Counted from the first letter of the stretch, positions 1-8,501 are shown. The stretch: 64,000 nt of DNA from an uncultured Spirochaetaceae bacterium (GCA_944390725.1 CALXQU010000011.1:1-64000), one strand, 5' to 3'. Notes: generated from the sequence alone by a model not told the origin. A program made the numbers and translations.

Positions 1-72
1 TCTGCTCCGATGACGGCAGAACGACATCTATGCTATATCGTCATCCAGCTTTTAGCAACGCTGTGCAGATAG

Positions 73-375
73 GAGTTTATATCTAAAAACCTGAGGAGAA
101 AGCTGCAAGGCTTTGGAAGGCATTCCGCAGAAACGGTGCCATGCTTCCTGCTGGGACAGATTGCAAGGGATGATAGTGTAACACAGAAGGTACCGTATTT
201 ATCTGATATGCTAGACATGTCCATCAATTACATTCTCCGTGCTCAGACCATTATCGGAGGCCGGTTCATATCCCTTGATTGCCTTGATGCGCTTGTCCCC
301 CTTTACGAAAAGCATGGATTCCAGAAAATCAGCAGAGTTGGTGAGCTTAATCAGATGATAATGTTCATTGGGTGA
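73..375 (+). pseudogene. GNAT acetyltransferase C-terminal fragment
   Basis: The reading frame is open from just after an in-frame TAG at 70-72 to 375. It encodes about 100 residues that look like the C-terminal half of a GNAT N-acetyltransferase of the toxin-associated type. Visible are the core strand VPCFLLGQIARD, which leads to the acetyl-CoA loop, then IIGGRFISLDCLD and YEKHGF near the end. Full-length relatives are about 170 residues, so the N-terminal half is missing. No joining frame of the family is visible upstream, although only 72 bases are available. A GTG at 136 could start a short product, but I read this as a decayed gene. Family call is fairly sure; pseudogene status is inferred. 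Confidence 0.55.
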
Positions 376-552
376 GGAGTAATGGCCATACCTGGAGCAG
401 TTAGGCATTGAAATTGCATGGTATCACTTAGGAAGAACCATAGAATGGATGCCGTTTTGCAGTAGGATATCCAAGAAGAGGAAATAATCCTCCGATAAGA
501 CTTTGTCTTTGGCTGCCATACATAAATATGATGCTCTATATGAAGATATTGC

Positions 553-574
553 CGGGCCTCAGAAATGGGGCCCG
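553..574 (-). terminator. Possible terminator of the LacI gene
   Basis: CGGGCC (553-558) and GGCCCG (569-574) form a perfect 6-bp inverted repeat with a 10-base loop, just past the stop codon of the reverse-strand LacI gene. The U-tract is poor. The bases from 376 to 577 otherwise hold no gene I can support. Confidence 0.4.
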
Positions 575-577
575 ATA

Positions 578-1579
578 CTATTTCCTAGGGGCGCAGCTTT
601 CGCGTTCTATGATGCTGAATGGCAGGTTTACCTTAACATTGATCGTGTGGCCGCCATTGATCCGGTCTATAAGCACCTTCGCTGCTATCTGGCCCAGCTC
701 TTCCATAGGGGTCTTGACGGTTGTGAGCTTAGGTGTGGTATAGGCAGAGGCTTCTACATTATCGACACCGATTATTGATATTTCCTCAGGGCATCTGACC
801 TTTTCATCATTCAATGCCTTTATCGCTCCGATTGCGAAATAATCATTCATGCAGAATATGGCAGTAGGCCTTTCCTTCAGAGAGAGGATCTGCTTCATGC
901 CAAGGTAGCCATTCTCCATTGATGCTGGCAGGTTGACGATCCATTCATCCCTTATCTCGCATTTCCTCTCTTTCAGTGCATCCATATATCCGCTGAAGCG
1001 GATCTCGTTATCCGCTTCTCCGATGAAGCCGCATTCAACATGGTTGAAATCCGCCAGATAGTCAGCCGCGGCCCTGCCGATCCTGTATGCATCGCAGACA
1101 ACGGAATCATATACATCGCTTACAGGCGGCATGAGCCCGGCATATACGATGTTCTTCACGCGCGGGTAGATTTTCCTGATGAGGTCTTCCTTGTGCCTTC
1201 CTATGATGATAAGCCCAGAGATATCCTCACCTATGAGCTTGTCGAAGTTCCGCTCATATACCTCAGTCGCGGTGAAGTAATGCCTTGTTGAATAGTTCAG
1301 CGAGAGGGCGATCTTCTCGAAATTCTGGGCTATCCCGGTGAAGAAAGGATTGTCGGATATCTTCTTGGCTTCTCTTGCAAACAGGCAGGAGATGACAGGT
1401 GCGGACTGCGAAATCATGCCGCTTCTCTGTGCGGGAGTTGTATAGTTCTGCCTGCGTACGATCTCCCAGATCCGATCCTGTATTTCCTGTGATGCCACAT
1501 GGGGATTCTTTCTGTTCAGGACCCTGGATACTGTAGATATGGATACTCCAACTTCTTCGGCGATTTCCCGTAATGTCAT
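578..1579 (-). CDS. LacI-family transcriptional regulator
   Basis: Sugar-responsive repressor of about 333 residues. The N-terminus is a classical LacI helix-turn-helix (TLREIAEEVGVSISTVSRVLN), and the rest is a periplasmic-binding-protein-like effector domain ending in the family's usual TTVKTPMEELG segment. I place the start at the ATG read from 1579, because AGGAGCGG lies 7 bases upstream; an upstream start at 1606 would add nine residues before the helix-turn-helix and overlap the operator. It is divergent from the ABC sugar operon, and matching palindromes lie in front of both genes, so it probably represses itself and that operon. The inducer is unknown, presumably a sugar taken up by the transporter. 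Confidence 0.9.
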   Translation of the reverse strand: MTLREIAEEVGVSISTVSRVLNRKNPHVASQEIQDRIWEIVRRQNYTTPAQRSGMISQSAPVISCLFAREAKKISDNPFFTGIAQNFEKIALSLNYSTRHYFTATEVYERNFDKLIGEDISGLIIIGRHKEDLIRKIYPRVKNIVYAGLMPPVSDVYDSVVCDAYRIGRAAADYLADFNHVECGFIGEADNEIRFSGYMDALKERKCEIRDEWIVNLPASMENGYLGMKQILSLKERPTAIFCMNDYFAIGAIKALNDEKVRCPEEISIIGVDNVEASAYTTPKLTTVKTPMEELGQIAAKVLIDRINGGHTINVKVNLPFSIIERESCAPRK

Positions 1580-1595
1580 TTTCCGCTCCTGATTA

Positions 1596-1626
1596 ATATT
1601 ACGCAAACTTTTGCGTTAGCTGTCAA
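1596..1626 (-). promoter_or_regulatory. LacI gene promoter with operator in the spacer
   Basis: On the reverse strand TTGACA (1626-1621) and TAATAT (1601-1596) bracket the palindrome ACGCAAACTTTTGCGT (1601-1616). An operator lying between -35 and -10 fits direct autorepression. The 19-base spacer is long, so the -10 assignment is tentative. Confidence 0.55.
1601..1616. promoter_or_regulatory. LacI-type operator, regulator side
   Basis: ACGCAAACTTTTGCGT is a near-perfect palindrome with six-base arms ACGCAA/TTGCGT. It is the exact reverse complement of the site at 1728-1743. Both sites flank the divergent promoters and fit the symmetry of LacI-family operators. Confidence 0.75.
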
Positions 1627-1645
1627 GAAAAATTTTCTAATTTTG

Positions 1646-1673
1646 TTGACAACACGATTTTAGGTAGTAATCT
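1646..1673 (+). promoter_or_regulatory. Promoter of the ABC sugar operon
   Basis: TTGACA (1646-1651) and TAATCT (1668-1673) are separated by 16 bases, a good sigma-70-type promoter. Transcription would begin near 1680, leaving a leader of about 75 bases that contains the second operator immediately before the ribosome-binding site. Confidence 0.6.
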
Positions 1674-1727
1674 AGGGGTAAGATAAAGCAAATTTATGAA
1701 AATCTAAAACAAAAATCAGTTCAATCA

Positions 1728-1743
1728 ACGCAAAAGTTTGCGT
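1728..1743. promoter_or_regulatory. LacI-type operator, transporter side
   Basis: ACGCAAAAGTTTGCGT, the exact reverse complement of the operator at 1601-1616. It lies about 55 bases past the -10 element and abuts the Shine-Dalgarno AAAAGGAGG (1744-1752). Centres of the two sites are 127 bp apart, close to twelve helical turns, which would suit looping by a tetramer. Confidence 0.75.
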
Positions 1744-1756
1744 AAAAGGAGGTTGG

Positions 1757-3154
1757 ATGAAAAAGGTATTGATTTGCATTCTCTGTTCCATGATGCTTGT
1801 TGGGACAGCTTTCGCAGGAGGTTCATCGGAGGCAGCTTCCGCTGCGGATTCCAATACGCTTACATGGTGGGAGCATTTCGAGACGCTTACCGCTATGAAT
1901 GAGAAGCTTTTTGAGGAATTCACGGCAGAGACGGGTATGGAAGTCGAGTATACGCTTTCCTCACCTGACAAGATGATTGAATCCCTGCTTGTCGGATTCA
2001 GGTCGAATCAGCTTCCTGATGTATTCAGCCTGCCGTTTGATGACGCATCAAGCGTCCTTACCATGTTCAATGAGGGATGGTTCCAGCCGCTGGGCATCGA
2101 TGCATCTGAGCTTCCTGCTGATGTAGCTGCCAGCCTCTGTGAAGGCAGGACGCTGTACAATGGCGAAATCTATTCGCTTCCGATATTCAGCAAGAACCAT
2201 ACGACGCTTCTCTTCTATCATCCGAGCATGGTGGCAGAAGATGAGCTCCCGACGACATACCAGGAATTCTATGAATCATGCAAGAAGGTCTATGAGGAGT
2301 CCAATGGCGAGGTCTACGGCCTGATCATGCCTATGGCATTCACATCCAGGGTGAATGCGAACATCAATGAGCTTATGGATGCCGCAGGATCCCCTGTCCT
2401 CGATTATGCAACAGGCGAATACCAGTACAATTCCGATGATATGAAGGCCCTGTTCGCCCTTATGGCGAAGCTGTGGGATGAAGGGCTTATCCATCCGTCC
2501 TCTGTCAACTTCAATATGAAGCAGGCAAGGGAGAGATGGGCAGCCGGAGAGGCCGCATATATGATTGACGGAATCTGGAACGTCGGTATCACGAAGATGA
2601 ATTTCGACCCGGAGCTTGCTGATTTCGGCGTTACAGACCCGATAAGGCCGGAAGAAGGTGATTACATGATCTATGATCCCCCTCAGGGCGGTACATATTA
2701 TGTGGCGGCTTCCAGCAATCATGTATCTGAAGGTGCATCCCTTATCAAGGAGATGATCGAGGAAGATTACCAGATAGGGCTTGCCAACGTGATGGACCAG
2801 CCGCCTGCAGACCTCTCTGTCCTCGCTAAGGCCGACGTCGATCCTTCCTATATAAAGGGATGCGAGATCTTCTCTGCGACGATGGGATATGAACCATATC
2901 CTGCACTGAGGAATCCCGATACTTCCAGGGTCATGTCTGCGATGCGCACCGTCACTCCGACGCCCTGCGATATCCTGAACGGCTATTTCGCTGGTGCAAT
3001 CAAGGATCTTGATGCTGCTCTCGATGATTATAACCAGAAGATGACTGAGGAGAGGAACCTGGCAATCGAGAAGGTGCAGGCAGAAGGATACGACGTGTCG
3101 GTCGATGATTGGAAATTCGATGATTTCGTTTATGGCGAAAGCTATGCGAACTGA
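1757..3154 (+). CDS. ABC sugar transporter, solute-binding protein
   Basis: Extracytoplasmic solute-binding protein family 1, 465 residues. The signal segment MKKVLICILCSMMLVGTAFA is followed by GGSSEAAS, the Gly-Gly-Ser-Ser form without a lipobox cysteine that recurs in other binding proteins of this window. The mature part starts TLTWWEHFET and has the usual family features, such as LPDVFSLPFD and the WAAGEAAYMIDGIWN segment. A strong AAGGAGG precedes the ATG. Two permease genes follow directly. No ATPase gene is nearby, so a shared MsiK/UgpC-like ATPase elsewhere is likely. The ligand is probably an oligosaccharide or glycoside, judging from the glycosidase downstream. Confidence 0.9.
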   Translation: MKKVLICILCSMMLVGTAFAGGSSEAASAADSNTLTWWEHFETLTAMNEKLFEEFTAETGMEVEYTLSSPDKMIESLLVGFRSNQLPDVFSLPFDDASSVLTMFNEGWFQPLGIDASELPADVAASLCEGRTLYNGEIYSLPIFSKNHTTLLFYHPSMVAEDELPTTYQEFYESCKKVYEESNGEVYGLIMPMAFTSRVNANINELMDAAGSPVLDYATGEYQYNSDDMKALFALMAKLWDEGLIHPSSVNFNMKQARERWAAGEAAYMIDGIWNVGITKMNFDPELADFGVTDPIRPEEGDYMIYDPPQGGTYYVAASSNHVSEGASLIKEMIEEDYQIGLANVMDQPPADLSVLAKADVDPSYIKGCEIFSATMGYEPYPALRNPDTSRVMSAMRTVTPTPCDILNGYFAGAIKDLDAALDDYNQKMTEERNLAIEKVQAEGYDVSVDDWKFDDFVYGESYAN

Positions 3155-3188
3155 TAGGTAAGCTACGCTTCAGGTTGAGGAGGTCGCT

Positions 3189-4088
3189 ATGATAATCGGA
3201 GGAAAGAAGCATCATGAAGTGCTGTGGATTGCATTATTCCTGCTTCCTAATACGCTCCTTTATACCATCTATACGATTGCGCCTGCGGTCATGACTGCGA
3301 TATATTCGCTGTTCGACTGGAATGGATTCCAGGCTTCAGGCACATTCTATGGCATAAGGAACTATATTGAGCTCTTCCATGACAATGTCTTCTTCCAGAG
3401 TCTCAAGGCGACCTTCCTCTTCATGCTTGTGGTAGTCCCGCTGAGATTCCTCATCTCGCTGGGATTCGGATTGCTGCTTAACAGCAGTGCGTGCAAGTTC
3501 CGCTCTTTCTTCAGGACATTGCTCTTCCTGCCGGTCGTCACCACTGGCGCGATTATCGGAACGATAATGATAATGATTTTCGATCCGAGCCATGGTCCTG
3601 TGAATATCGTCCTGGGGAAGCTGGGCGTGCTGGAAAGCGGAACGAATCTGCTCGGGTCCTTCGATACCGCGCTTTACACATCAGGCGTGATCTGGACCTG
3701 GAAATGGATGGGAATGTCCCTCATTTACTGGATAGCAAGCCTGCAGAGCATCCCATCGGAGCTTTATGAAGCAGCTAAGATCGACGGGGCTTCCGTGTTC
3801 CAGCAGTTCTTTATGGTGACGGCTCCGCTACTGAAGCAGTTCGCCGCGATTATATTCGTGCTGACGGTAAGCGACAGCCTCAGGGTATTCGACCTGATGC
3901 TCACGCTGACGAACGGCGGGCCGTTCTACAGTACGGAGACGATAGAGCTGTTCATCTATCACATGGCATTCACTGACAGGGTTCCGCGGCTCGGATACGC
4001 TTCGGCAGCGGCGACGATTTTCGCATTGATCTTCTGCGTGATAGCGATTTTCCAGTCGCTTATCAAGCGCAGCAGAGAGGAGGCATGA
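3189..4088 (+). CDS. ABC sugar transporter permease, MalF/UgpA type
   Basis: Inner-membrane permease of 299 residues with about six hydrophobic segments. The EAA loop that contacts the ATPase is seen as EAAKIDGASVFQQFF near residue 196, and the family's NGGPFYSTETIELFIY stretch follows. It begins 34 bases after the binding-protein gene with a GGAGG ribosome-binding site and is followed after one base by the second permease, so the three are one transcription unit. Specificity cannot be read from this subunit. Confidence 0.9.
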   Translation: MIIGGKKHHEVLWIALFLLPNTLLYTIYTIAPAVMTAIYSLFDWNGFQASGTFYGIRNYIELFHDNVFFQSLKATFLFMLVVVPLRFLISLGFGLLLNSSACKFRSFFRTLLFLPVVTTGAIIGTIMIMIFDPSHGPVNIVLGKLGVLESGTNLLGSFDTALYTSGVIWTWKWMGMSLIYWIASLQSIPSELYEAAKIDGASVFQQFFMVTAPLLKQFAAIIFVLTVSDSLRVFDLMLTLTNGGPFYSTETIELFIYHMAFTDRVPRLGYASAAATIFALIFCVIAIFQSLIKRSREEA

Positions 4089-4089
4089 T

Positions 4090-4929
4090 ATGACAAGACG
4101 TACGATGCGGAAGGCTTCTGCCTGGATTGTCGCAATAGCGCTCCTCTGCTTCTGCCTTATCTGGATTTATCCATTCCTGTGGATGATAAGCGCTTCGATG
4201 AAGACGACGACAGAGCTGTTCCAGAAAGGCCTGGACCTGATTCCCGACAGATTCTCGCTTGATAGCTACTACAATGCCTGGATAAAAGGCGGATTCAGCA
4301 GCTATTTCATGAATAGCGTCCTGATAACGATCGGATCGATAATAGTCGTGCTGATCCGGTGCGCAACATGTGGCTATATACTCTCGCTTTATGATTTCAG
4401 GGGGAAGAAGCTATATCTGCTGGTTCTGCTCGCGACATTCTTCATCCCGAATGGCACGACAATCATTCCCGTTTCGCAGATCAGCACTGCATTCGGCCTG
4501 ATGGGCACGAGGCTTGGAGTCGTCCTTGCGCTGGCAGGAGGCGGGCAGGTGACATCTATACTTCTGTATAAGAGCTTCTTCGATCAGACTCCAAAATCCC
4601 TATATGAGGCTGCTGTAATCGATGGTGCATCGTTCCTGAAGGCATTCTTTGCCGTTATGCTGCCAATGACGGGACCTGTCACCGCAACGGTCACTATACT
4701 GACCTTCATGTTCTCATGGAACAATCTGCTTATACCTCTCGTCTTCACGATGGGAAATGCGGATATAAAGACGCTGACAGTTGGGATGATGGCATTCTCC
4801 GGCACGTATGCAACGGACTGGGCAGGAATGGCAGCTGCCGGAACCATGACATTGATACCTATCGTTGTCTGCTATGTCTGCCTGCAGAAGTATTTCGTTT
4901 CCGGAATCGCAGGCGCTGTAAAAGGCTGA
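4090..4929 (+). CDS. ABC sugar transporter permease, MalG/UgpE type
   Basis: Second permease, 279 residues, with about six transmembrane segments and the EAA loop EAAVIDGASFLKAFF. The N-terminal WIYPFLWMISASMKTTTELF is typical of the MalG/UgpE half. It forms a heterodimer with the product of the preceding gene in the membrane. The stop of the first permease and this ATG are one base apart, and GAGGAGG within the upstream gene serves as ribosome-binding site. Confidence 0.9.
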   Translation: MTRRTMRKASAWIVAIALLCFCLIWIYPFLWMISASMKTTTELFQKGLDLIPDRFSLDSYYNAWIKGGFSSYFMNSVLITIGSIIVVLIRCATCGYILSLYDFRGKKLYLLVLLATFFIPNGTTIIPVSQISTAFGLMGTRLGVVLALAGGGQVTSILLYKSFFDQTPKSLYEAAVIDGASFLKAFFAVMLPMTGPVTATVTILTFMFSWNNLLIPLVFTMGNADIKTLTVGMMAFSGTYATDWAGMAAAGTMTLIPIVVCYVCLQKYFVSGIAGAVKG

Positions 4930-4957
4930 ATCAAATAAAATACCAAAGGAGAGAAAC

Positions 4958-5980
4958 ATGCTGGACAAAAGCTATTTCGAGGAAATCAAAGGAGCAGTTT
5001 ATATTCCTACTCAGGCATATAATGCTTATCAGATGTGGAGGGATTACACCTCTGAGGTTGCGGAAAGGGATCTCGGATATGCAAAGAGCATCAACATCAA
5101 TTCCCTGCGTATCTGGATGAGCTATGAGTACTGGCTCAGCAACAAGGAGGATTTCGAGAGCAAGTTCGAGGATTTCCTTTCCATAGCAGATTCCAAGGGA
5201 ATCCGTGTCATGCCATCGATGTTCGAATGCTGCGGCAGGGAACCGAACGAAGAGAATATCCTTGACAGGGACCAGTTCACGGGTACTGCGGTCAGAAGCC
5301 CTGGAACCGAAATTACGGAGGATCCTTCCAGATGGAATGAGCCGTTTGCGTTTATCGATTGGTTCCTTGGCAAGTATAGGAATGACCGTAGGGTGCTTGC
5401 GACTGAGGTCACCAATGAACCAAAGACGGATGCTGACCAGATTTTCGCTATCGCCCTCCTGAAGAGATGCAAGGAAATCGGAGGTACGGTACCTGTGACG
5501 CTCGGCGGACAGGAGCTTGCCGATAATATCCTCTATAGGGATTACATCGATGTCTACCAGACGCATGAGAATATCGTGCTTTCCGAGTTCGCCCTCCGTT
5601 CGCATCTGGAAAGGATGCAGATGCTGGAGCATATCGATAAGAAGCCTGTGTGGATTACGGAGTGGCAGCGCATGAGGAAGAGCGGCGTAGGCTTCAATTC
5701 CGAGTACGTCGCAAAGGAAGAGCTGAGGCCAGCGCATGTCACGATGGCCGGCCTTTACCGTGAATACGGTATCGGCAACTTCGTCTGGAGCCTTATGCTT
5801 AAGCCGGCTTATCTGACAGGGCAGAGGAAGGTCGGCACATTCAGCGGCATCTTCCATGAGGATGGTTCCGTATACAGCCTTGAGGATGCAAGGGCAGTAG
5901 CTGGCGATGATAAGCTTGTCCTCCCTGAGAACCATACGCTTCCCAAATGCTTTGACAGGGTAGCAGCCCTGAGCGAGTGA
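4958..5980 (+). CDS. TIM-barrel glycoside hydrolase (GH5-like, clan A)
   Basis: Probable cytoplasmic glycosidase of 340 residues; no signal peptide is seen. Two signatures of clan-A retaining enzymes are present: TNEP (acid/base Glu154) and ITEW at the end of strand 7 (nucleophile Glu235). The N-terminal RIWMSYEYW fits strand 2 of such a barrel. A good AAAGGAGAG precedes the ATG. It lies after the ABC permeases and before araD-like and rpiB-like genes, so it likely cleaves an imported glycoside to release a sugar that enters pentose metabolism. Substrate is not determined by sequence; beta-xyloside, mannoside and glucoside are all possible. Confidence 0.7.
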   Translation: MLDKSYFEEIKGAVYIPTQAYNAYQMWRDYTSEVAERDLGYAKSININSLRIWMSYEYWLSNKEDFESKFEDFLSIADSKGIRVMPSMFECCGREPNEENILDRDQFTGTAVRSPGTEITEDPSRWNEPFAFIDWFLGKYRNDRRVLATEVTNEPKTDADQIFAIALLKRCKEIGGTVPVTLGGQELADNILYRDYIDVYQTHENIVLSEFALRSHLERMQMLEHIDKKPVWITEWQRMRKSGVGFNSEYVAKEELRPAHVTMAGLYREYGIGNFVWSLMLKPAYLTGQRKVGTFSGIFHEDGSVYSLEDARAVAGDDKLVLPENHTLPKCFDRVAALSE

Positions 5981-5988
5981 GGTTTGCG

Positions 5989-6711
5989 ATGACGCTGCAG
6001 GAACTTAAGCTTGAAGTCGTGAATGCCAACAAGGAGCTTCCTAAGCATGGACTTGTCAAGTTCAGCTGGGGCAATGTCGGTGCAATCGACAGGGATAAGG
6101 GCATCGTGGTCATCAAGCCTGTGGGGATGCCTTATCAGGACCTTACCGTGGATAATGTCGCGGTGACTGACCTTGATGGGAATCTCATCGATGGCGCGTG
6201 GGAGCCTTCTGTGGACCTGCCGATCCATCTGGAGCTTTTCGCGGGCTTCCCCGGTATCAATGCAATAGTGCATACGCATTCGACATATGCGACGATGTGG
6301 GCCCAGGCCAGACGCGATATCCCCTGCTTCGGTACGACCCATGCAGATTATTTCTACGGTACGGTCCCCTGTACGAGAGAACTGACAGAAGCTGAGATCA
6401 ATGGGGATTTCGAGCGTGCGACTGGCCGATCCATCGTGGAGCGATTCGAGGGTATCGACCCATGCGCGGTTCCTGGAGTGCTTGTTGCTTCCCATGGTGT
6501 GTTCACCTGGGGAAAGGATGTGTGGGAGGCCGTGCATAGCGCTGTGGTCATCGAGGAGATAGCCAAGATGGCCATAGGTACCTTGCTCCTGTCTGAATCG
6601 GCTTCTCCTGTACCCCAGGTGCTGCTGGACAGGCATTATCGAAGGAAGCATGGCCCGGATGCCTATTTCACCCATGATGATTACGGCAATGGGGAAGTGA
6701 GTACGAAATAA
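5989..6711 (+). CDS. L-ribulose-5-phosphate 4-epimerase family (AraD/SgbE/UlaF)
   Basis: Class II aldolase/epimerase fold, 240 residues. The zinc ligands align in spacing with E. coli AraD: Asp76 (SVDLPIH), His95 and His97 (HTHSTY) and His169 (ASHG). The family converts L-ribulose 5-phosphate to D-xylulose 5-phosphate. I choose the ATG at 5989 over a GTG at 5977 because GTGAGG lies just upstream and the protein then begins at the usual place. It begins 8 bases after the glycosidase stop. Together with the RpiB-like isomerase it channels the released sugar into the pentose-phosphate pathway. Some paralogues act on other sugar phosphates, so the exact substrate is open. Confidence 0.85.
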   Translation: MTLQELKLEVVNANKELPKHGLVKFSWGNVGAIDRDKGIVVIKPVGMPYQDLTVDNVAVTDLDGNLIDGAWEPSVDLPIHLELFAGFPGINAIVHTHSTYATMWAQARRDIPCFGTTHADYFYGTVPCTRELTEAEINGDFERATGRSIVERFEGIDPCAVPGVLVASHGVFTWGKDVWEAVHSAVVIEEIAKMAIGTLLLSESASPVPQVLLDRHYRRKHGPDAYFTHDDYGNGEVSTK

Positions 6712-6721
6712 GGGAGGTTAT

Positions 6722-7171
6722 ATGAAGATAGTCATCGGTTCGGATCTCGCGGCATATGAATTCAAGCTTAAGCTTGCTGATATCCTCCGCGGCAAAGGAC
6801 ATGAAGTCACTGATGTAGGATGCTTCTCATCCGAAGAGGGGGAGTATCCCTACTATGGCCAGCTGGTAGGCCGCAAGGTCGCCAGCGGAGAATATGAGCG
6901 CGGCATCGTAATCTGCGGTACAGGCAATGGAATCACCATGGCAGCGAATAAGGTGCACGGAGTGAGGGCGGCCCTCTGCTATAACACATTCGCAGCCCTC
7001 ATGAGCCGTGAGCATAATAATGCAAATGTCCTTGGGCTTAGCTCATGGATGCTGTCGATTGAGGAAGCCGAGAAAATAGCGGATGTCTGGCTTTTCGGCA
7101 AATTCGCGGAAGGACGGCATTGCAAGCGCATCAAGATGCTTGCGGACATAGAGGAAGGGACCTTGGCCTAA
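6722..7171 (+). CDS. RpiB/LacAB-family sugar-phosphate isomerase
   Basis: 149 residues, the usual RpiB length. The catalytic Cys65 sits in GIVICGTGNG with the oxyanion loop GTGNGI, and the conserved NTFAALMSREHNNANVL stretch follows. The family interconverts aldose and ketose phosphates such as ribose and ribulose 5-phosphate. It is the last gene of the operon: GGAGG precedes the ATG, and a strong hairpin follows the stop. With the AraD-like enzyme upstream it may isomerise an arabinose-, allose- or galactose-type phosphate; the choice is not decided by sequence. Confidence 0.88.
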   Translation: MKIVIGSDLAAYEFKLKLADILRGKGHEVTDVGCFSSEEGEYPYYGQLVGRKVASGEYERGIVICGTGNGITMAANKVHGVRAALCYNTFAALMSREHNNANVLGLSSWMLSIEEAEKIADVWLFGKFAEGRHCKRIKMLADIEEGTLA

Positions 7172-7194
7172 CGTAAGCGAAGGATATATCGCTT

Positions 7195-7223
7195 GGCCGG
7201 AGTGCATTGGCTCCGGCCTTTAT
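7195..7223 (+). terminator. Rho-independent terminator after the ABC sugar operon
   Basis: GGCCGGAG (7195-7202) and CTCCGGCC (7211-7218) pair perfectly around an 8-base loop and are followed by TTTAT. The rest of the 325-base gap (7172-7496) is AT-rich and holds the promoter and operator region of the next operon, with no gene seen. Confidence 0.8.
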
Positions 7224-7429
7224 CTTGCCGATGGAATCCGCGGGATTCCGCAGATAAGATCAATCTATTTTAGAATAGACTATTTATGAATAGATAAAAT
7301 CATCCTTAATTATTTCTTTAGATTATAAAAGATTGGCATACGGAATCCAATAACGTTCCCGATTGATGCTCCAATTCCTGCTGCTGGCATAGTAAAGGCT
7401 TAGGAGCGATAATTGATTAATAATTTTTG

Positions 7430-7481
7430 TTGACAGGTATGTTAAGGCATGGTTTCCTGAATTTAGCGTTAATGTTAACGC
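7430..7481 (+). promoter_or_regulatory. Promoter region and LacI-type operator of the tct operon
   Basis: A perfect -35 TTGACA (7430-7435) is followed by a poor -10 and then the palindrome GCGTTAATGTTAACGC (7466-7481), with 7-base arms around TG. The palindrome ends six bases before the Shine-Dalgarno AAGGAG. The likely binder is the LacI regulator encoded at 11943-12992 within the same cluster. Confidence 0.6.
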
Positions 7482-7499
7482 CGCAAAAGGAGATGAATG

Positions 7500-8483
7500 A
7501 TGAAAAAGGTTTTAGCTATGCTGCTTGTAGCGCTGATTGCTATGGGTTCTGTTATGGCAGGAGGCAGTTCCGAAGCTTCAGGAGAGGCAAAGATAGATGA
7601 AAACATCTCGATGTATGTGACAGTGAAGGCTGGCGGTGCCTTGGACGTGCGTGCGCGCATCATTGCTGACTATATGTCTAGGGAATTGGGCGTTAACGTT
7701 ACCGTAGTCAATCTTCCAGGTGCGGGCGGACTTACATGCGCAACACAGATGCTTACGAATCCAAGCAGCCCCTATGACCTTATGTTCACAGCTGCATCTA
7801 CTTTCACGGCAGGGCCGGTATTCGATCCTTCCTGTATCTACACCATCGATGATTTCAGGGTCGTGGCCCCTGTTGATGTGGAGGAGTTCGGCCTCTTCAT
7901 CGTGCCATCAAGGACTGGGTTCGAATCATTTGATGACGTTGTCGAATATGGTCTGAATAAGGAGCTCATATTCGGATGCGGAGGTATCGCCAATATCACA
8001 TATCTATATCAGGCTGCCCTCTATAAGGCTCTTGGGATGACTTATAATACCCTGATCCATAATGGAGGTATCGAAGGTATAACGAACTGCATGGGCGGTC
8101 ATAATATGATTACGATGTGTGGGCTCGAGACGGCTAGGCCTTATGTTGAGAGCGGCGATATCGTGCCTGTCCTTACTTTCAATGATTCTGATTACACAGG
8201 ATATGAGGGGTATACGGTACCAAGCGTTCTTAACTATGTCGACAATCAGGAGAACGTATACCGCTCGCTGATGGAAGTCGTCTGCCTTGGCAATCTTGAC
8301 GATGCTCACTATGAGATCCTCAAGGCTGCGCTTGACAAATGCCTTGCCAATCCTGATTGCGTAGCAGAGCTGGAGAAGGTTGGCCTTAATTACATTCCGG
8401 ATATGACAGCGGAAGAAGCTGAGGAGTTCATCAGCGCAGAGTATGATACCCTTACAGGTTTCGTAGAACAGCTTATAGAATAA
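7500..8483 (+). CDS. Tripartite tricarboxylate transporter solute-binding protein (TctC-like)
   Basis: Periplasmic binding protein of the Bug/TctC family, about 327 residues. The signal segment ends VMAGGSSEAS, again Gly-Gly-Ser-Ser without a lipobox cysteine. The family signature VNLPGAGGLTCATQM, where the usual form is N.PGAGG, lies near residue 80 and binds the ligand carboxylate. Two ATG codons stand in tandem (7497, 7500); the second has the better distance from AAGGAG. TctB and TctA genes follow. The family carries carboxylic acids, but here the neighbours are sulfatases, so the ligand may be an unusual acidic or sulfated compound. Confidence 0.88.
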   Translation: MKKVLAMLLVALIAMGSVMAGGSSEASGEAKIDENISMYVTVKAGGALDVRARIIADYMSRELGVNVTVVNLPGAGGLTCATQMLTNPSSPYDLMFTAASTFTAGPVFDPSCIYTIDDFRVVAPVDVEEFGLFIVPSRTGFESFDDVVEYGLNKELIFGCGGIANITYLYQAALYKALGMTYNTLIHNGGIEGITNCMGGHNMITMCGLETARPYVESGDIVPVLTFNDSDYTGYEGYTVPSVLNYVDNQENVYRSLMEVVCLGNLDDAHYEILKAALDKCLANPDCVAELEKVGLNYIPDMTAEEAEEFISAEYDTLTGFVEQLIE

Positions 8484-8501
8484 GCCAATCGGTGAACGCG
8501 T

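Noticed and set aside
4931..5935. Long reverse-strand open frame opposite the glycosidase gene
   Set aside because: Shadow of the GH gene: no recognisable motif, no ribosome-binding site, and the forward frame has both catalytic glutamates and operon context.
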